From Hymenobacter sp. GOD-10R (GTDB taxonomy: Bacteria > Bacteroidota > Bacteroidia > Cytophagales > Hymenobacteraceae): a stretch of 64,000 nucleotides of DNA. The translations under genes were made by a program, and so were the position numbers. Shown piece by piece: positions 55,368 to 64,000 of the stretch (positions within the stretch are counted from its first letter, which is position 1; each line of letters starts with the position of its first letter). The notes under the pieces are model-generated. The model saw only the letters and a program-made list of their open reading frames with translations, ran no database searches and was not told the origin of the DNA. Location of the stretch: positions 5,942,501 to 6,006,500 of the forward strand of contig NZ_CP141184.1 in assembly GCF_035609205.1 (NCBI RefSeq), written 5' to 3'.

Positions 55368-55627
55368 CTAATAGCACTTCATGCACTGTCGTTTCCCGGC
55401 TGCTTGCGCCTTACTTGCAGTAGTTGTGACTACTTCATGTGTACAGCGGCGCATGGCCGAACACTCATTGCTTGAGTGGTAAACGACAGTTCTGCTATTG
55501 TTGCAGATATAAACAGTAGTGGCCGCCTTAGCGTGAGCTGCGCTACTGTAGGGTTGACAGCAACTAGACGCGAGGCTTCGGCGCTGCCCATCAGGAGCAG
55601 CGAGCTGAATAGTAGTAGTTTCTTCAC
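55368..55627 (-). pseudogene. Small exported Cys-rich protein, frame shifted after its signal peptide
   Basis: A signal peptide (MKKLLLFSSLLLMGSAEA) begins at ATG 55627 in one frame. The conserved domain (TTVYICNNSRTVVYHSSNEC, then CTHEVV and KRQCMKCY) lies in another frame and runs to a stop at 55368. Related Bacteroidota proteins join the two. One indel between about 55600 and 55530 would explain it; sequencing error is also possible. Confidence 0.5.
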
Positions 55628-55849
55628 TTAATAGAATATGCAAATAGTATAGTGCTAGTATACAAACATTTACCCATAAAGCGTATCTCAGACGATATAT
55701 AAAATTTACGAGTAGGCCGCTTCGTCTTATTTCGGAAGCCTACGAACTCAAGACTATCGCATATAGAGTTACTTTTTGAAAGTAACTGATACAGGTATAA
55801 AACTGGCACAGAATTGCGTCTGACATATAAGGGTATACTATCTGCTTCT

Positions 55850-55939
55850 ATGCTCAAGTATTTCGTTCTTCTGGTGTTCCTCTTCTCCTCTGCGCATGGG
55901 TACGCGCAACTAATGAGTCATGCCTCTATCAATCGATAA
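55850..55939 (+). CDS. Orphan signal-peptide-like mini-ORF
   Basis: 29 codons encoding MLKYFVLLVFLFSSAHGYAQ plus a short tail; it overlaps the next gene's start in another frame. It may be a truncated exported protein or lost fusion. Confidence 0.25.
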   Translation: MLKYFVLLVFLFSSAHGYAQLMSHASINR

Positions 55940-56174
55940 GTTCAGAGCCCTTGACCTGAGTGACCAGCTCGGCACCGTACTAAATGAAGGCACATACATG
56001 GCAACTCGCTACGAGGAAGAGGACACGATCAACCTTTACCACCTAGGTAGCTTCTTTGTCGAAGTGTACTATGACCCAGAGATCAACCACCTACATCAAT
56101 GCTTTTCCTTCACTAGCTCAGCGGGGCTGGAAGATTATGCAGTCTATGTACAGCTAAGCGAATTAGGAATGTAA
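55920..56174 (+). CDS. Small conserved protein of unknown function
   Basis: 84 residues: MPLSIDKFRALDLSDQLGTV, then NLYHLGSFFVEVYYD and FTSSAGLEDYAVYVQL. It resembles short hypothetical proteins of Hymenobacter-type genomes. No signal or catalytic motif. Confidence 0.6.
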   Translation: MPLSIDKFRALDLSDQLGTVLNEGTYMATRYEEEDTINLYHLGSFFVEVYYDPEINHLHQCFSFTSSAGLEDYAVYVQLSELGM

Positions 56175-56242
56175 AAGACGCTTCTTATTCAGTGTTTGAT
56201 TGCCAAACTCCCATTAACAGCAGTTGTCAGCTTGCTTATTCA

Positions 56243-56806
56243 ATGCAATCCATTATCACACGACTTACCCTCACACTAGCTCTATCTCTCTCGCTTCACA
56301 CATTCTTAGCCGCTCAAGGTACCATTGCAAAGCTAGATGAAAAGAACGGCTTTAAGGATGCCAAATTAGACAGCGATATTACAGCCTTCCAGCACTTGGT
56401 TAATGAGAGCTGTGAGCCTGGTAATGGTCCAGATGTAAGCTGCTATACGCGTACGACTGACGTACTTATGGTCGGCACTGCATCGCTAGACAAAATTCAG
56501 TACACGTTTTATAAGGGCTCATTAGCAGCCATTATGGTGACAGCAAGAGGCTTAAGCAACGTCAACACCTTCTGCTACGCAATAGGATCAGCTTACGGGG
56601 AAGGCAAGCACCCATATGAAGGGGTCAATAGTGTCGAGTGGAATGGCGAACGTGTGTACATGACCTTGGATGTAGTCAAGGGAGACGCTAAGCATGAACC
56701 AGTCCTAACGTTAGTACTTCGTAGCACTGCCCAAATGGCGCGATCAAAGGCAGATAGGAAAGAGAGTAGCAAAGCGGCTATGCAGAAGGCTATCGATGAT
56801 CTGTAA
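56243..56806 (+). CDS. Secreted protein of unknown function
   Basis: 187 residues from ATG 56243, with a signal peptide (ITRLTLTLALSLSLHTFLAAQ). The mature protein contains two possible disulfide cysteines (ESCEPGNGPDVSCYTR) and a helical, charged C-terminus (ARSKADRKESSKAAMQKAI). No family recognised. Confidence 0.65.
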   Translation: MQSIITRLTLTLALSLSLHTFLAAQGTIAKLDEKNGFKDAKLDSDITAFQHLVNESCEPGNGPDVSCYTRTTDVLMVGTASLDKIQYTFYKGSLAAIMVTARGLSNVNTFCYAIGSAYGEGKHPYEGVNSVEWNGERVYMTLDVVKGDAKHEPVLTLVLRSTAQMARSKADRKESSKAAMQKAIDDL

Positions 56807-56852
56807 GAGCTACGACTTCATTATACCCCCCTTGGCATACAGATCCTAGTTT

Positions 56853-57716
56853 ATGCGTTACGTTGTTATTCGTCTACTCTCCTTCCTGCTTATTGGTGTA
56901 GTCGTTGTAAGTTGCTCTGATACAAATAATGCTCCCGCACCCACGACGAATACGTCTATACGGGACGAGAACTTAGCTTTAGGCAACCCCAGTGGTGCCA
57001 CGACGGATGCCAGTAATTACACGAATTATCTGCTGGTAAAACCCCAGTACACACTTAGCTACCATCGGGACCGAGGCATACCAAATTGGGTGAGTTGGCA
57101 CCTGAGTAGCGCTTGGCTGGGCACAGCCGACCGCCAGAATAACTTCACAGCTGACAACGGCCTACCCACTGGCTGGTACCGCGTGACTACGAGCAGCTAC
57201 ACGGGTTCCGGGTTTGACCGAGGCCACAACTGCCCTTCCGCTGATCGTACTGGTTCAATAGAAGATAATTCAGCCACGTTCCTGCTGAGTAACATCATGC
57301 CCCAGGCGCCCAACAACAATCAGCGCACGTGGGTGGGATTAGAAAATTACTGTCGCACGCTCGTGGATCAGGGCAACGAACTCTACATCATCTGTGGCAG
57401 CTACGGTAAGGGAGGAGTCGGCAGCAATGGCGCAGCTTCCACCCTAGACAACGGCCGTGTAACCGTACCTGACCGTTGCTGGAAAGTGGTCGTGGTCTTG
57501 CCAGTGGGAAGTGATGATGTAAAGCGGGTAAGTACCAGCACGCGCGTAATTGCCATTGATATCCCGAATGACAACAGCGTAAATACCAGTTGGGCCAGTT
57601 ACCGTACCACCGTCGATATAATTGAGCAGGCTACAGGATATGATCTGTTGTCAGTTGTTTCCACGTCGGTGCAAAAAATATTGGAAGCTAGCGTCGATAC
57701 GGGGCCAACAAATTAG
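56853..57716 (+). CDS. DNA/RNA non-specific endonuclease (NucA type), lipoprotein
   Basis: 287 residues with a lipobox-like signal (LLIGVVVVSCSDTNN). The catalytic DRGH motif occurs in SGFDRGHNCPSADRTG, followed by SNIMPQAPNNNQRTWVGLEN with the metal-binding Asn, as in the beta-beta-alpha-metal nucleases. It probably degrades extracellular nucleic acid at the cell surface. Confidence 0.9.
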   Translation: MRYVVIRLLSFLLIGVVVVSCSDTNNAPAPTTNTSIRDENLALGNPSGATTDASNYTNYLLVKPQYTLSYHRDRGIPNWVSWHLSSAWLGTADRQNNFTADNGLPTGWYRVTTSSYTGSGFDRGHNCPSADRTGSIEDNSATFLLSNIMPQAPNNNQRTWVGLENYCRTLVDQGNELYIICGSYGKGGVGSNGAASTLDNGRVTVPDRCWKVVVVLPVGSDDVKRVSTSTRVIAIDIPNDNSVNTSWASYRTTVDIIEQATGYDLLSVVSTSVQKILEASVDTGPTN

Positions 57717-57999
57717 TAGCAGATATTATCACTAGACGCATGCAACAGGTGTTGCTGCACTCGACTGATTAAGAGATGAGTGTCTGCTGTCTACTTTAGG
57801 CAGGGAAGCTCACTAGTACGCTCATGGATACACATGGCCTCTACTACGACCACCACCGGCAAGGAGGTGTATCTGCCGGGATCTTGGTTTGAAACGCCGC
57901 AACGACCACTTAAAACAGCAGAAACCAAGTAGCACCGACGACGAACAGCAGGGTAGAGTATCCTTGCGCGTGTGCAAGCTCTGTACCTACCTTCGGGGC

Positions 58000-58212
58000 A
58001 TGGCTTCCATCAATCGTGTCGAACTCACTCCCACGTCTGTTTATATCTTCCTGTCCGGCAACAGCTTCTGGTCATGCCTGTTGACTGCAAAGCCAGCGAC
58101 GTTTCTTTACCATGCCACACCAGCCCAGCGGGCGAACTGGCAGTTGGTAGATAGAGATACGGCGGTGGAGTGGCCAGACCTAGGCGAGCGGCTGAGGATG
58201 GAGCAGATGTAA
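58000..58212 (+). CDS. DUF2442 family protein
   Basis: 70 residues from ATG 58000; the open frame extends upstream to TTG 57889 but the family length favours the later start. The motif LYHATPAQRANWQLVD followed by VEWPDLGERL is the DUF2442 signature. Such proteins are often next to DUF4160 in toxin-antitoxin-like pairs; no DUF4160 is recognised here. Confidence 0.7.
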   Translation: MASINRVELTPTSVYIFLSGNSFWSCLLTAKPATFLYHATPAQRANWQLVDRDTAVEWPDLGERLRMEQM

Positions 58213-58237
58213 TAGGGAATAATTAAATTTATTAATT

Positions 58238-58819
58238 ATGAAAAACGATCTGCTACTGCCAATCATTACAATACTCGGATCATTTATAACTGTTATACTA
58301 ACCGGATTATTTAACATGGTTAGCAAGATGTTTGATAGTAAAATAAAGATATAAGAACATAAATTGAATATACGATCTGCATATGTTAGCAAGAAAATAG
58401 TTGCTGGAGAGGAGTATATAAAACAAAACACATTGTTAGAGACTCAAATGCTAACAATTAGATTTTATTTGATAGCCCGCAAAGTTAACCCAGAATACGC
58501 TATTACTTTGAGAGACATTGTTGTTAAGCTGAATGATAAGGTAACGCTAATTGATTTGGAAGGAAACCAGCTTTATCCTGCATATTTTGCATTAAGCCCT
58601 GCCGAGGAAGGAATAAACAAAGCAATAGAATATTACAATGAATATTCTACTGGATTAACTCTTGCCACTGATAAATTAGAGGCAAGGGGAATACACTACG
58701 AAGAAAGTATAAAAGACTTGGTTCATAATAATATTAAAGCTGCTGGATTGGTAATTGAAGCGATTGAAAAATCAAATTCATATATAAGAAGTGAGTTAGC
58801 TAAATACGATATTATATAG
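58238..58819 (+). pseudogene. Membrane-anchored coiled-coil protein interrupted by one in-frame TAA
   Basis: From ATG 58238 the frame encodes a membrane helix (LLLPIITILGSFITVILTG), stops at TAA 58352-58354, and then continues in the same frame to 58819 with helical sequence (NIRSAYVSKKIVAGEEYIKQ). The two halves read as one protein of about 193 residues if the TAA were a CAA (Gln). Either a nonsense mutation or an error. Confidence 0.6.
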
Positions 58820-58823
58820 AATA

Positions 58824-58856
58824 AAAAAGTCCAGCCTTGTGAGAGCCAGGCTTTTT
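58824..58856 (+). terminator. Weak hairpin terminator
   Basis: AAAAAG/CTTTTT or AGCCT/AGGCT pairing just after the previous stop, ending in a T run. Confidence 0.4.
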
Positions 58857-58967
58857 ACTTTTAAATAGGTGCACCACTGGTATGGGCACGATAATATACG
58901 ATTCACATCAATTATAGCTACGACCTGCGCGACTTAGTGTAGCAGCGGGGCTGCTGGGGCAAGGTGC

Positions 58968-59111
58968 ATGCGGCCGTATGACGTGAATAAGTGCTTGGAT
59001 AGCTACATGCGCAAGGTGTACCGCATCGACAGCGACTACTGGGATTGCGCTACTTTGAAGAGGATATACAGCCTGCTTGGCGAAAGAGTGCGTGACCGCA
59101 AAGCCTACTAA
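58968..59111 (+). pseudogene. Fragment of a decayed gene
   Basis: A 47-codon frame (SYMRKVYRIDSDYWDCATLK, then SLLGERVRDRKAY) looks like the C-terminus of a lost protein. Upstream, YDLRDLV in another frame ends in TAG. The rest of 58857-59143 shows no gene. Confidence 0.35.
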
Positions 59112-59143
59112 TGAGGCTGAGCTTATATGTCTTACACGGATTT

Positions 59144-59530
59144 CTATATTGGCTTGCGCTGCACATCGATGATCCCATATTCCCCTGCTGCATCTTCAAC
59201 GTGAATCAATAGGCTTTTCAATGGGCTAGGGTTATGCTGGAGCGCTCTGCCATCCGCTCGCACAAACGAGGCCCAAGGAATCGACATTAACGAGTTGGGA
59301 CGTAATGTATCGGTTCGATAAATGTACTCCCTGTCCACGATTATAATTACGCGGTGATAGGTGACATGGTCATAGTTGCGCAGCCATAGGGATTCTTCCT
59401 TGGCGCGCGCGCCCATATCCAACTTGAGTGTTGGCTTCTTGGCGGCTTCAGTTGGGGAAAAGATTTGCGCACGGGCCGAGAAGGAGAACGTGCCGTACGA
59501 AATGCCTAATACAAGTAAGTAGCGATACAT
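59144..59530 (-). CDS. Exported protein of unknown function
   Basis: 128 residues with a signal peptide (LLVLGISYGTFSFSARAQ). The mature part holds SLWLRNYDHVTYHRVIIIVD and a beta-rich C-terminus. No family recognised. Confidence 0.55.
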   Translation of the reverse strand: MYRYLLVLGISYGTFSFSARAQIFSPTEAAKKPTLKLDMGARAKEESLWLRNYDHVTYHRVIIIVDREYIYRTDTLRPNSLMSIPWASFVRADGRALQHNPSPLKSLLIHVEDAAGEYGIIDVQRKPI

Positions 59531-59616
59531 AGCAGATGAGGTAGAATAAGACTGGCTCGCTTATTCAACTTTCACTCCAACTGTGAAGCGCTACACAGAC
59601 GAAAAAGCCTAGCTCG

Positions 59617-60962
59617 CTAGCGACCTGCTTGGTTAAGCGTTTCCTTTCGGACCATGCGCAAGGCATCCATATCGATGCGCAATAATCCCTCAAAGCACGT
59701 GGTGTAGGCGGGCGTTTGCCACTCAGCTTTGCCGACCCACGGTGTTACTTTCTGCCCCTTGCCCCGGTATGCTGTGCCAAAACTTACCGTGCCTGTTCCA
59801 TAGCGTTGGTTGAGTTGGTCGAGTTCCGCCATTAAGCGTGTACGCTGTTCGCAATTTGGCTTGGGATCGAACAAGGTCAACTGCTGGCAACCATCCTGTT
59901 CCAAGCCGTCGAACACTACCCCCGCTTTCTTGTAAATGGTGTTCGGCTGCCACAAGCGTTTAAGCAATGCTCGGGCATACCGTAACAGTTCGCCCGTGTC
60001 ACTGGTGGCGGTAGGCAGCGTAATGGTCGCTGAGAAGGTATGCGGCGGGGGCTCCGAACCGAACCGGTTCTTGCTGATGAACACCGTGAGCACATTCACC
60101 GCAGAGTCTTGACGGCGCAGCTTCTCAGCCGCGCGCGACGCGAAGGTGCCCACCGCGCTGAGTACATCCTGATAAGAAGAAAGGTGCTGTCCAAACGAGC
60201 GAGTGCAGGCAACGCTCTTACGCGCTAGTTGTCCATCTTCGCTGGGGGCTAGCTCGTGGCAGCAGTGGCCTTGCAGCTCTCGCACGAGACGCGCACCTAC
60301 CACGCCCCCAGATGCTTGCGCGCCCACGATTCAGATACTTTGGCTAGGTGCGCGGCAGTTGGCACGCCCAACTGATACAGCTTGGTCGCGTACTGGCGAC
60401 CGATGCCCCACACGTCTTCGACGGCAATTTGCTCCAGCGCCCACTGCCGTTTCTGCTCAGAGTCCAAGTAGAGCACCCCGTCTAGTTCCGGCCGCTTCTT
60501 GGCTAAGCGGTTGGCTAGTTTGGCCAAGGTCTTCGTCGGTGCAATGCCCACGCAGGTGGGAATGTGTGTGCGTCGCTTGACTTCGGCGCGAATGCGTCGG
60601 CAGAAGGCCTCCAAGTCCCCGTGCCAGCGCTCCATGCCGTGCAGATCCAGAAAGCATTCATCGATCGAGTAGATCTCAATCTCGGGCACCATGCTAGCCA
60701 AGTAGCTCGTCACTCGCCAACTCATGTCCCCGTATAAGGCATAGTTGGATGAGAACACACGTACCTGGTGCTGTTTCAGTAAGGGTTTGAGCTTAAAATA
60801 CGGTTCCCCCATGCCGATACCTAAGGCTTTCGCCTCAGCCGAGCGGGAGATAATGGCGCCATCGTTGTTACTCAATACTACAACGGGTACCTCATTCAGC
60901 TTGGGTTGGAAAACCCGTTCACAGCTCACATAAAAGTTGTTGCCATCAACTAACGCGAACAT
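59617..60962 (-). pseudogene. umuC: umuC (Y-family polymerase V) with a frameshift in a run of five C/G
   Basis: The 5' part (60962 to about 60305) has [32 protein letters not shown] and [17 protein letters not shown] and ends early at KHLGAW. The next frame continues with [13 protein letters not shown] through to a normal C-terminus at 59617. One base lost from the five-base G run (plus strand 60305-60309) explains it. The finger, palm and thumb are in the first part and the little-finger domain in the second. Confidence 0.85.
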
Positions 60963-61410
60963 AGCTGGACAGGCGCCCGCGCCTTGTTTCGGTCACTACG
61001 TGCGTCACTACGCCCCACACATCAAACAGATCGGGTTCAGTCACCTCAATGGAAGGAAAGGTGGGGTTATCGGGCACGAGCCACCAAATAGTACCTCGTT
61101 GCACCAACCGCTTGACGGTAAACTCTCCATCGATCACGGCAATTACTACATCGTCGTGTTGGGCACGTAGGTGACAATCCACGGCCAGCAAAGCCCCATC
61201 CCGAATACCAGACTCACCTCCGGTCATACTTTCCCCCATCACCCGCACTAGGTACGTTGAGTCTGGGTGTGGCAGGAGTAGCCGATTCAGGTCTAGCTTG
61301 ACTCCGTGGTGGTCCTCTGCTGGGGAGGGAAAACCAGCAGGCACAAGCGATTCAAAGAACAGCAGCCACAACGGCCGCCGAGCAACAGACAGCAATACAA
61401 CTTCACACAT
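60946..61410 (-). CDS. umuD: UmuD-like S24 autopeptidase subunit of polymerase V
   Basis: 154 residues from ATG 61410 (the frame reaches TTG 61437). The self-cleavage site region [11 protein letters not shown], the catalytic serine in VMGESMTGG and the lysine in FTVKRLVQR are present. UmuD cleavage under SOS activates UmuC. It overlaps the umuC start by 17 bp. I could not identify a clear SOS box upstream. Confidence 0.88.
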   Translation of the reverse strand: MCEVVLLSVARRPLWLLFFESLVPAGFPSPAEDHHGVKLDLNRLLLPHPDSTYLVRVMGESMTGGESGIRDGALLAVDCHLRAQHDDVVIAVIDGEFTVKRLVQRGTIWWLVPDNPTFPSIEVTEPDLFDVWGVVTHVVTETRRGRLSSYVRVS

Positions 61411-61704
61411 AGGCAGCTCAACAAAGTGGAACTGCAAGCAATACGCTTTTGCTAATATAATTGGATATGAATTGCTAAAAAATTTATCAGCAGATTGTTA
61501 ATAACTCTGTATAATAGCAGAAGGCAACACGGAAACTAATGGCCTCTCGAAACAGACTAACCTTTTATAGCTCCAGAACCTATTCACTTACTTAGTTTCA
61601 TCACAGTGTATACTTGTCTCTTGCACCCTAATGGGTTTACATGCCAAGACCACCTTATACCTAAACACTGCCTAAGTATGTGACAGACAATACATGCTTA
61701 TTAG

Positions 61705-62724
61705 TTACAGGTCTGTTATTGAATTGTATATATGATCAATCTCGCTTAATGTATAATGTTTATTTAGATACAAGCCCTCACTATTTATGTAATTAACGAA
61801 AAGAATAGGGCTGTTAGGCTTACTTTCTGTTAGGCTAAATGTAGCGAAACATACTTCTTTGCAATACGGGTCCCTCCTATGCACCTCAATAGCCTTATAC
61901 AAGTATGATATATAAGGTTTAAATTCTTCTCTAAGGTCTTGAGGAGAAACCGGATCTTCTTGGACTGGAGAAATAGAATACCTATATGGGGGATAGTCTT
62001 TGCAAATATCTTCTTCTGGTATGGCTTCTAATTTAAATTTATTTTTCCCTTTCACAATAGTGTAATAGGCAATACCTCGTCCGCTTAGACGCTTCATTGT
62101 TAACTCCACCTGTTCTCTGGGCATTCTAAGCCCAAAATAGATGGATTTGATAGCGCGAAAGTCATGCATATGTTTCCCGAAATCATCTGTAATGATCCGA
62201 ATTTCTTTTTCATATGCCCAACTATCTGTTTTGGTGCCTATCATTTTTTGCAAAAAGGAATTGAGCCCCCTTTGCTTAAGATACATAATATCATACATAT
62301 CAAATTCGCTAGGCTTTTCTGTGTACGACACATCTAGGGGGTAGTGCTTCGTATAAGCAAAACTTTTTAATATATCTATATCATATCCTACACAAAAACC
62401 TTTGTGGGAATCAGCATAATGCGCCCAGAGGAGATCATTAATATTATCTTTTGACAAAGAAAAGACCCCTATTTTATTAATTAAATCGGTTGTTTTGTAA
62501 AATTGATCTAAAGCGCCTGTTAAATGCTGTCCAACATCTTTACTATTTGCTAAACCCAGTAATTTTACAATAGTATCTAACTCTATTTTTATTTTGTCAG
62601 TGTCGAACGTAGCTTCGCAGGGATCATTTAAACTATCAATATCAGAAGCCCAAAAAAAGCTTTCTTCAATTGAGGTTAGATCTCTCTCAAAATTATAACC
62701 ACCACGGTATTTGTACGCTATCAT
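61705..62724 (-). CDS. DUF2971 family protein
   Basis: 339 residues. N-terminal YKYRGGYNFERDLTSIEESFFWASD, then GVFSLSKDNINDLLWAHYAD and WAYEKEIRIITDD are the DUF2971 signature. Members occur often in accessory and defence regions; the biochemical role is not established. The gene is A/T-rich. The 294-bp region upstream of umuD (61411-61704) between it and umuD shows no gene. Confidence 0.85.
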   Translation of the reverse strand: MIAYKYRGGYNFERDLTSIEESFFWASDIDSLNDPCEATFDTDKIKIELDTIVKLLGLANSKDVGQHLTGALDQFYKTTDLINKIGVFSLSKDNINDLLWAHYADSHKGFCVGYDIDILKSFAYTKHYPLDVSYTEKPSEFDMYDIMYLKQRGLNSFLQKMIGTKTDSWAYEKEIRIITDDFGKHMHDFRAIKSIYFGLRMPREQVELTMKRLSGRGIAYYTIVKGKNKFKLEAIPEEDICKDYPPYRYSISPVQEDPVSPQDLREEFKPYISYLYKAIEVHRRDPYCKEVCFATFSLTESKPNSPILFVNYINSEGLYLNKHYTLSEIDHIYNSITDL

Positions 62725-62874
62725 AAGTGTTTACATTAATGTCTTAATTGCATAGATGATAAAGATGCTCAAAGATCACTGGACTTACTAGTCAAATATT
62801 TATGACTTCTGATTAGTTTACACTGTGACGTGCTTATTACGCCTTTTTTATTCGCAAATGGGTAACTTTATAGT

Positions 62875-63072
62875 ATGGCAACAGCATCATTTCCAGACTA
62901 TAACTCCGTCCCAGGCGGAGTAGCCGGTGGCTCGGCGCGGCGAGGCATTTATACTAGGAGCGGGCGACAAGCCCTTGCAGATAATCTGGCAACAAGACGT
63001 TCTTGCAGCTAAACGACAGCAATACGAGGCCACCCAACGGGCCAAGCAGCAGGCACAAGAGGAGCGCGACTT
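62875..63072 (+). pseudogene. 5' fragment of an unidentified gene, joined to an IS110 remnant
   Basis: ATG 62875 reads MATASFPDYNSVPGGVAGG and then continues, probably after a frameshift, as GAGDKPLQIIWQQDVLAAKR and a Gln/Lys-rich helix (QRAKQQAQEERDFN). The open frame is cut at about 63070, where IS110-like DNA begins. Confidence 0.35.
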
Positions 63073-63345
63073 TAATCTGAATAAAGCGCTTGATGACCAA
63101 CGGATTGAGTACGGCTACTTGCCCTCCCTGCTCGTGCAGGTAGTAGGCCACGGCCAGGTTGTAGGTACCCGTCGCTTCCATCACGAACAGGCAGTGCGCC
63201 CCACAGATCTTCACCAACTGCTGGAAGCCGACTTTGCTATTGCTGACTTCTAAATGCTGGAGCTGCTGCTCAACCTGATAACAGACGGCGAGGGTGGGTA
63301 GCGTGAAGAGAGATGAAAAAGGAATCCCGGGGAATCTTTTACTAT
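63070..63345 (-). pseudogene. IS110-family transposase N-terminal remnant
   Basis: On the minus strand: EQQLQHLEVSNSKVGFQQLV, CLFVMEATGTYNLAVAYYLH and GGQVAVLNPLVIKRF, typical of the IS110 DEDD domain. Similarity ends abruptly after IKRFIQIK near 63070; the rest of the gene is missing. Confidence 0.75.
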
Positions 63346-63651
63346 CCTAACACAGATTCTTCGGCCTCACGGAACTGTCCAAAGTGGCCCCAGAAAAGGG
63401 AGGGGATTGTCATGTAAAACGAGCTCATGATGGCTCCATAATAGAGGAATCTTACTCCTCCCTTTTCCTTCTTAGTAACCGTCTTTACGGTAGGTAGGCA
63501 AACGTAGGATAATACATCTTATCAGATACTTTTTATAGAAATGACACACCTAAATTAATTGACTGCTTCTTTTTATTCATCGAGTAGTAGTAAATTAAAA
63601 GACCTTGTGCCAGTTGATTCTCATATATTTAAAAATTTTTATACATAACAG
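63346..63651. other. Non-coding region with an inverted repeat
   Basis: No gene seen. AAAAGGGAGG (63394-63403) and CCTCCCTTTT (63457-63466) form an inverted repeat just after AACTGTCCAAAGTGGCCCCAG, perhaps an IS relic or terminator. Confidence 0.4.
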
Positions 63652-64000
63652 TTAGACGTTTCTTTGTTTTATTATTTCAGGTATTAATATATCTAACTGT
63701 GTTTTAAACTTGTACTTTAGGTCATTTATATCGGTATAATTAGTTTTAAAATGACCTAAATCGGCTAGTTTCTCTTCAAAATCAAATTTTGAAATTATAT
63801 CAGATTTATTTATTTTACTTGTAGTAATATTTGAATCTCTAAAATATGTATATATAAAAGGTTTGCCTATTTCTTTGAATCTTCCAAATGCTTTGTCAAA
63901 TTCTTCCGTTGTATATTTTCCAACCTTTGTAAAAAACAGACTAAGAAAAATATCGCATTGCTCTACGGCTTTATTGTACTCGGCTTGTAGACTTTCTTGA
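63652..64000 (-). CDS. TIR-like domain protein (5' end beyond window)
   Basis: 115 C-terminal residues are visible; the frame continues past the right edge. The sequence EQCDIFLSLFFTKVGKYTTE, then FDKAFGRFKEIGKPFIYTYF, matches the strand-helix pattern of bacterial TIR-like/DUF4062-type domains used as signal or effector modules in antiphage systems. The protein ends about 50 residues after it, so the TIR-like domain is C-terminal here. A/T-rich, unlike the core genome. Confidence 0.55.
   Translation of the reverse strand, partial: QESLQAEYNKAVEQCDIFLSLFFTKVGKYTTEEFDKAFGRFKEIGKPFIYTYFRDSNITTSKINKSDIISKFDFEEKLADLGHFKTNYTDINDLKYKFKTQLDILIPEIIKQRNV

Larger units (their letters stand above)
46762..64000. 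mobile_element. Genomic island inserted in comM, Tn7-like left boundary, right end beyond window
   Basis: The boundary is set at TGT (46762) immediately after the ComM Val-Gly-Gly codons. Inside are end-like repeats, a TnsE-like gene, a serine recombinase, an IS, decayed genes and defence-type cargo; several stretches are richer in A/T than the comM flank. Acinetobacter AbaR islands use comM with a 5-bp duplication, and GTGGT (46757-46761) is the candidate duplication here. Neither the distal end nor comM 3' sequence is seen. Confidence 0.65.

Noticed and set aside
55643..55857. 77-codon minus-strand frame
   Set aside because: Composition is unlike the neighbouring proteins, no family, and it occupies an A/T-rich gap.
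60297..60327. Separate start for a second polymerase-like gene at 60327
   Set aside because: The upstream residues (MGAQASGG) are not part of any UmuC start; the frame is the continuation of the broken umuC.
1..64000. CRISPR arrays or rRNA genes
   Set aside because: No run of regularly spaced direct repeats with unique spacers and no rRNA-like sequence was seen on either strand.

Overview
The window comes from a Cytophagales-type Bacteroidota chromosome, most likely Hymenobacter or a close relative. The signs are a SusC/SusD pair, DUF2480 and RemB/Wzi-like proteins, M61 and S41 proteases, and promoters with the Bacteroidota TAnnTTTG -7 box. The genus is inferred from protein style, not computed.

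Positions 1-21,700 are core housekeeping genes. On the left are a class A beta-lactamase-like hydrolase (cut by the window edge), an orphan lipoprotein, an APC permease, DUF2480, tsaB, an S41 protease, rnpA and rpmH, all on the minus strand. Then come an M61 peptidase, a small lipoprotein, a PfkB kinase, tRNA-His, a DEAD-box helicase, upp, a FemAB-like acyltransferase, a Wzi/RemB-like outer-membrane protein, a GapN-like dehydrogenase and fructose-1,6-bisphosphatase. Many terminators are long, near-perfect hairpins.

Positions 21,700-42,640 form a complete pectin/galacturonate utilisation locus. SusC/SusD import oligosaccharides. A CE8-PL10 fusion, a GH105 and a GH28 depolymerise pectin. A KdgF-like cupin, UxaC, UxaB, UxaA, KdgK and KDPG aldolase carry galacturonate to pyruvate and glyceraldehyde-3-phosphate, and an ExuT-like MFS protein imports the monomer. 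A LacI-family regulator sits between the two transcription units, and an identical 27-bp operator-like sequence lies upstream of each.

Positions 42,700-46,761 hold an MsbA-like ABC exporter, a membrane protein, gmhA, and the first 286 codons of comM.

From 46,762 to the right edge the DNA is an accessory island that has split comM. The break is at the conserved Val-Gly-Gly of ComM. The inserted DNA begins TGT and carries three TGCGAA repeats 20-22 bp apart, like a Tn7-type transposon end. The first gene inside is about the length of TnsE and resembles its layout. No TnsABCD, no distal end and no 3' half of comM occur in the window, so the island continues past 64,000 or has been rearranged. 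Cargo includes a serine recombinase, an IS1182-type element, a compact operon pairing a STAS/GHKL-ATPase protein with a DUF4325 STAS-like protein and a PIN nuclease, DUF3892, a small two-helix membrane protein, a secreted DNA/RNA endonuclease, DUF2442, umuD with a frameshifted umuC, DUF2971, an IS110 remnant and a TIR-like protein cut by the edge. Several island genes are broken by one frameshift or stop. The STAS/GHKL-DUF4325-PIN operon and the comM-targeting element are the strongest leads for an undescribed system.
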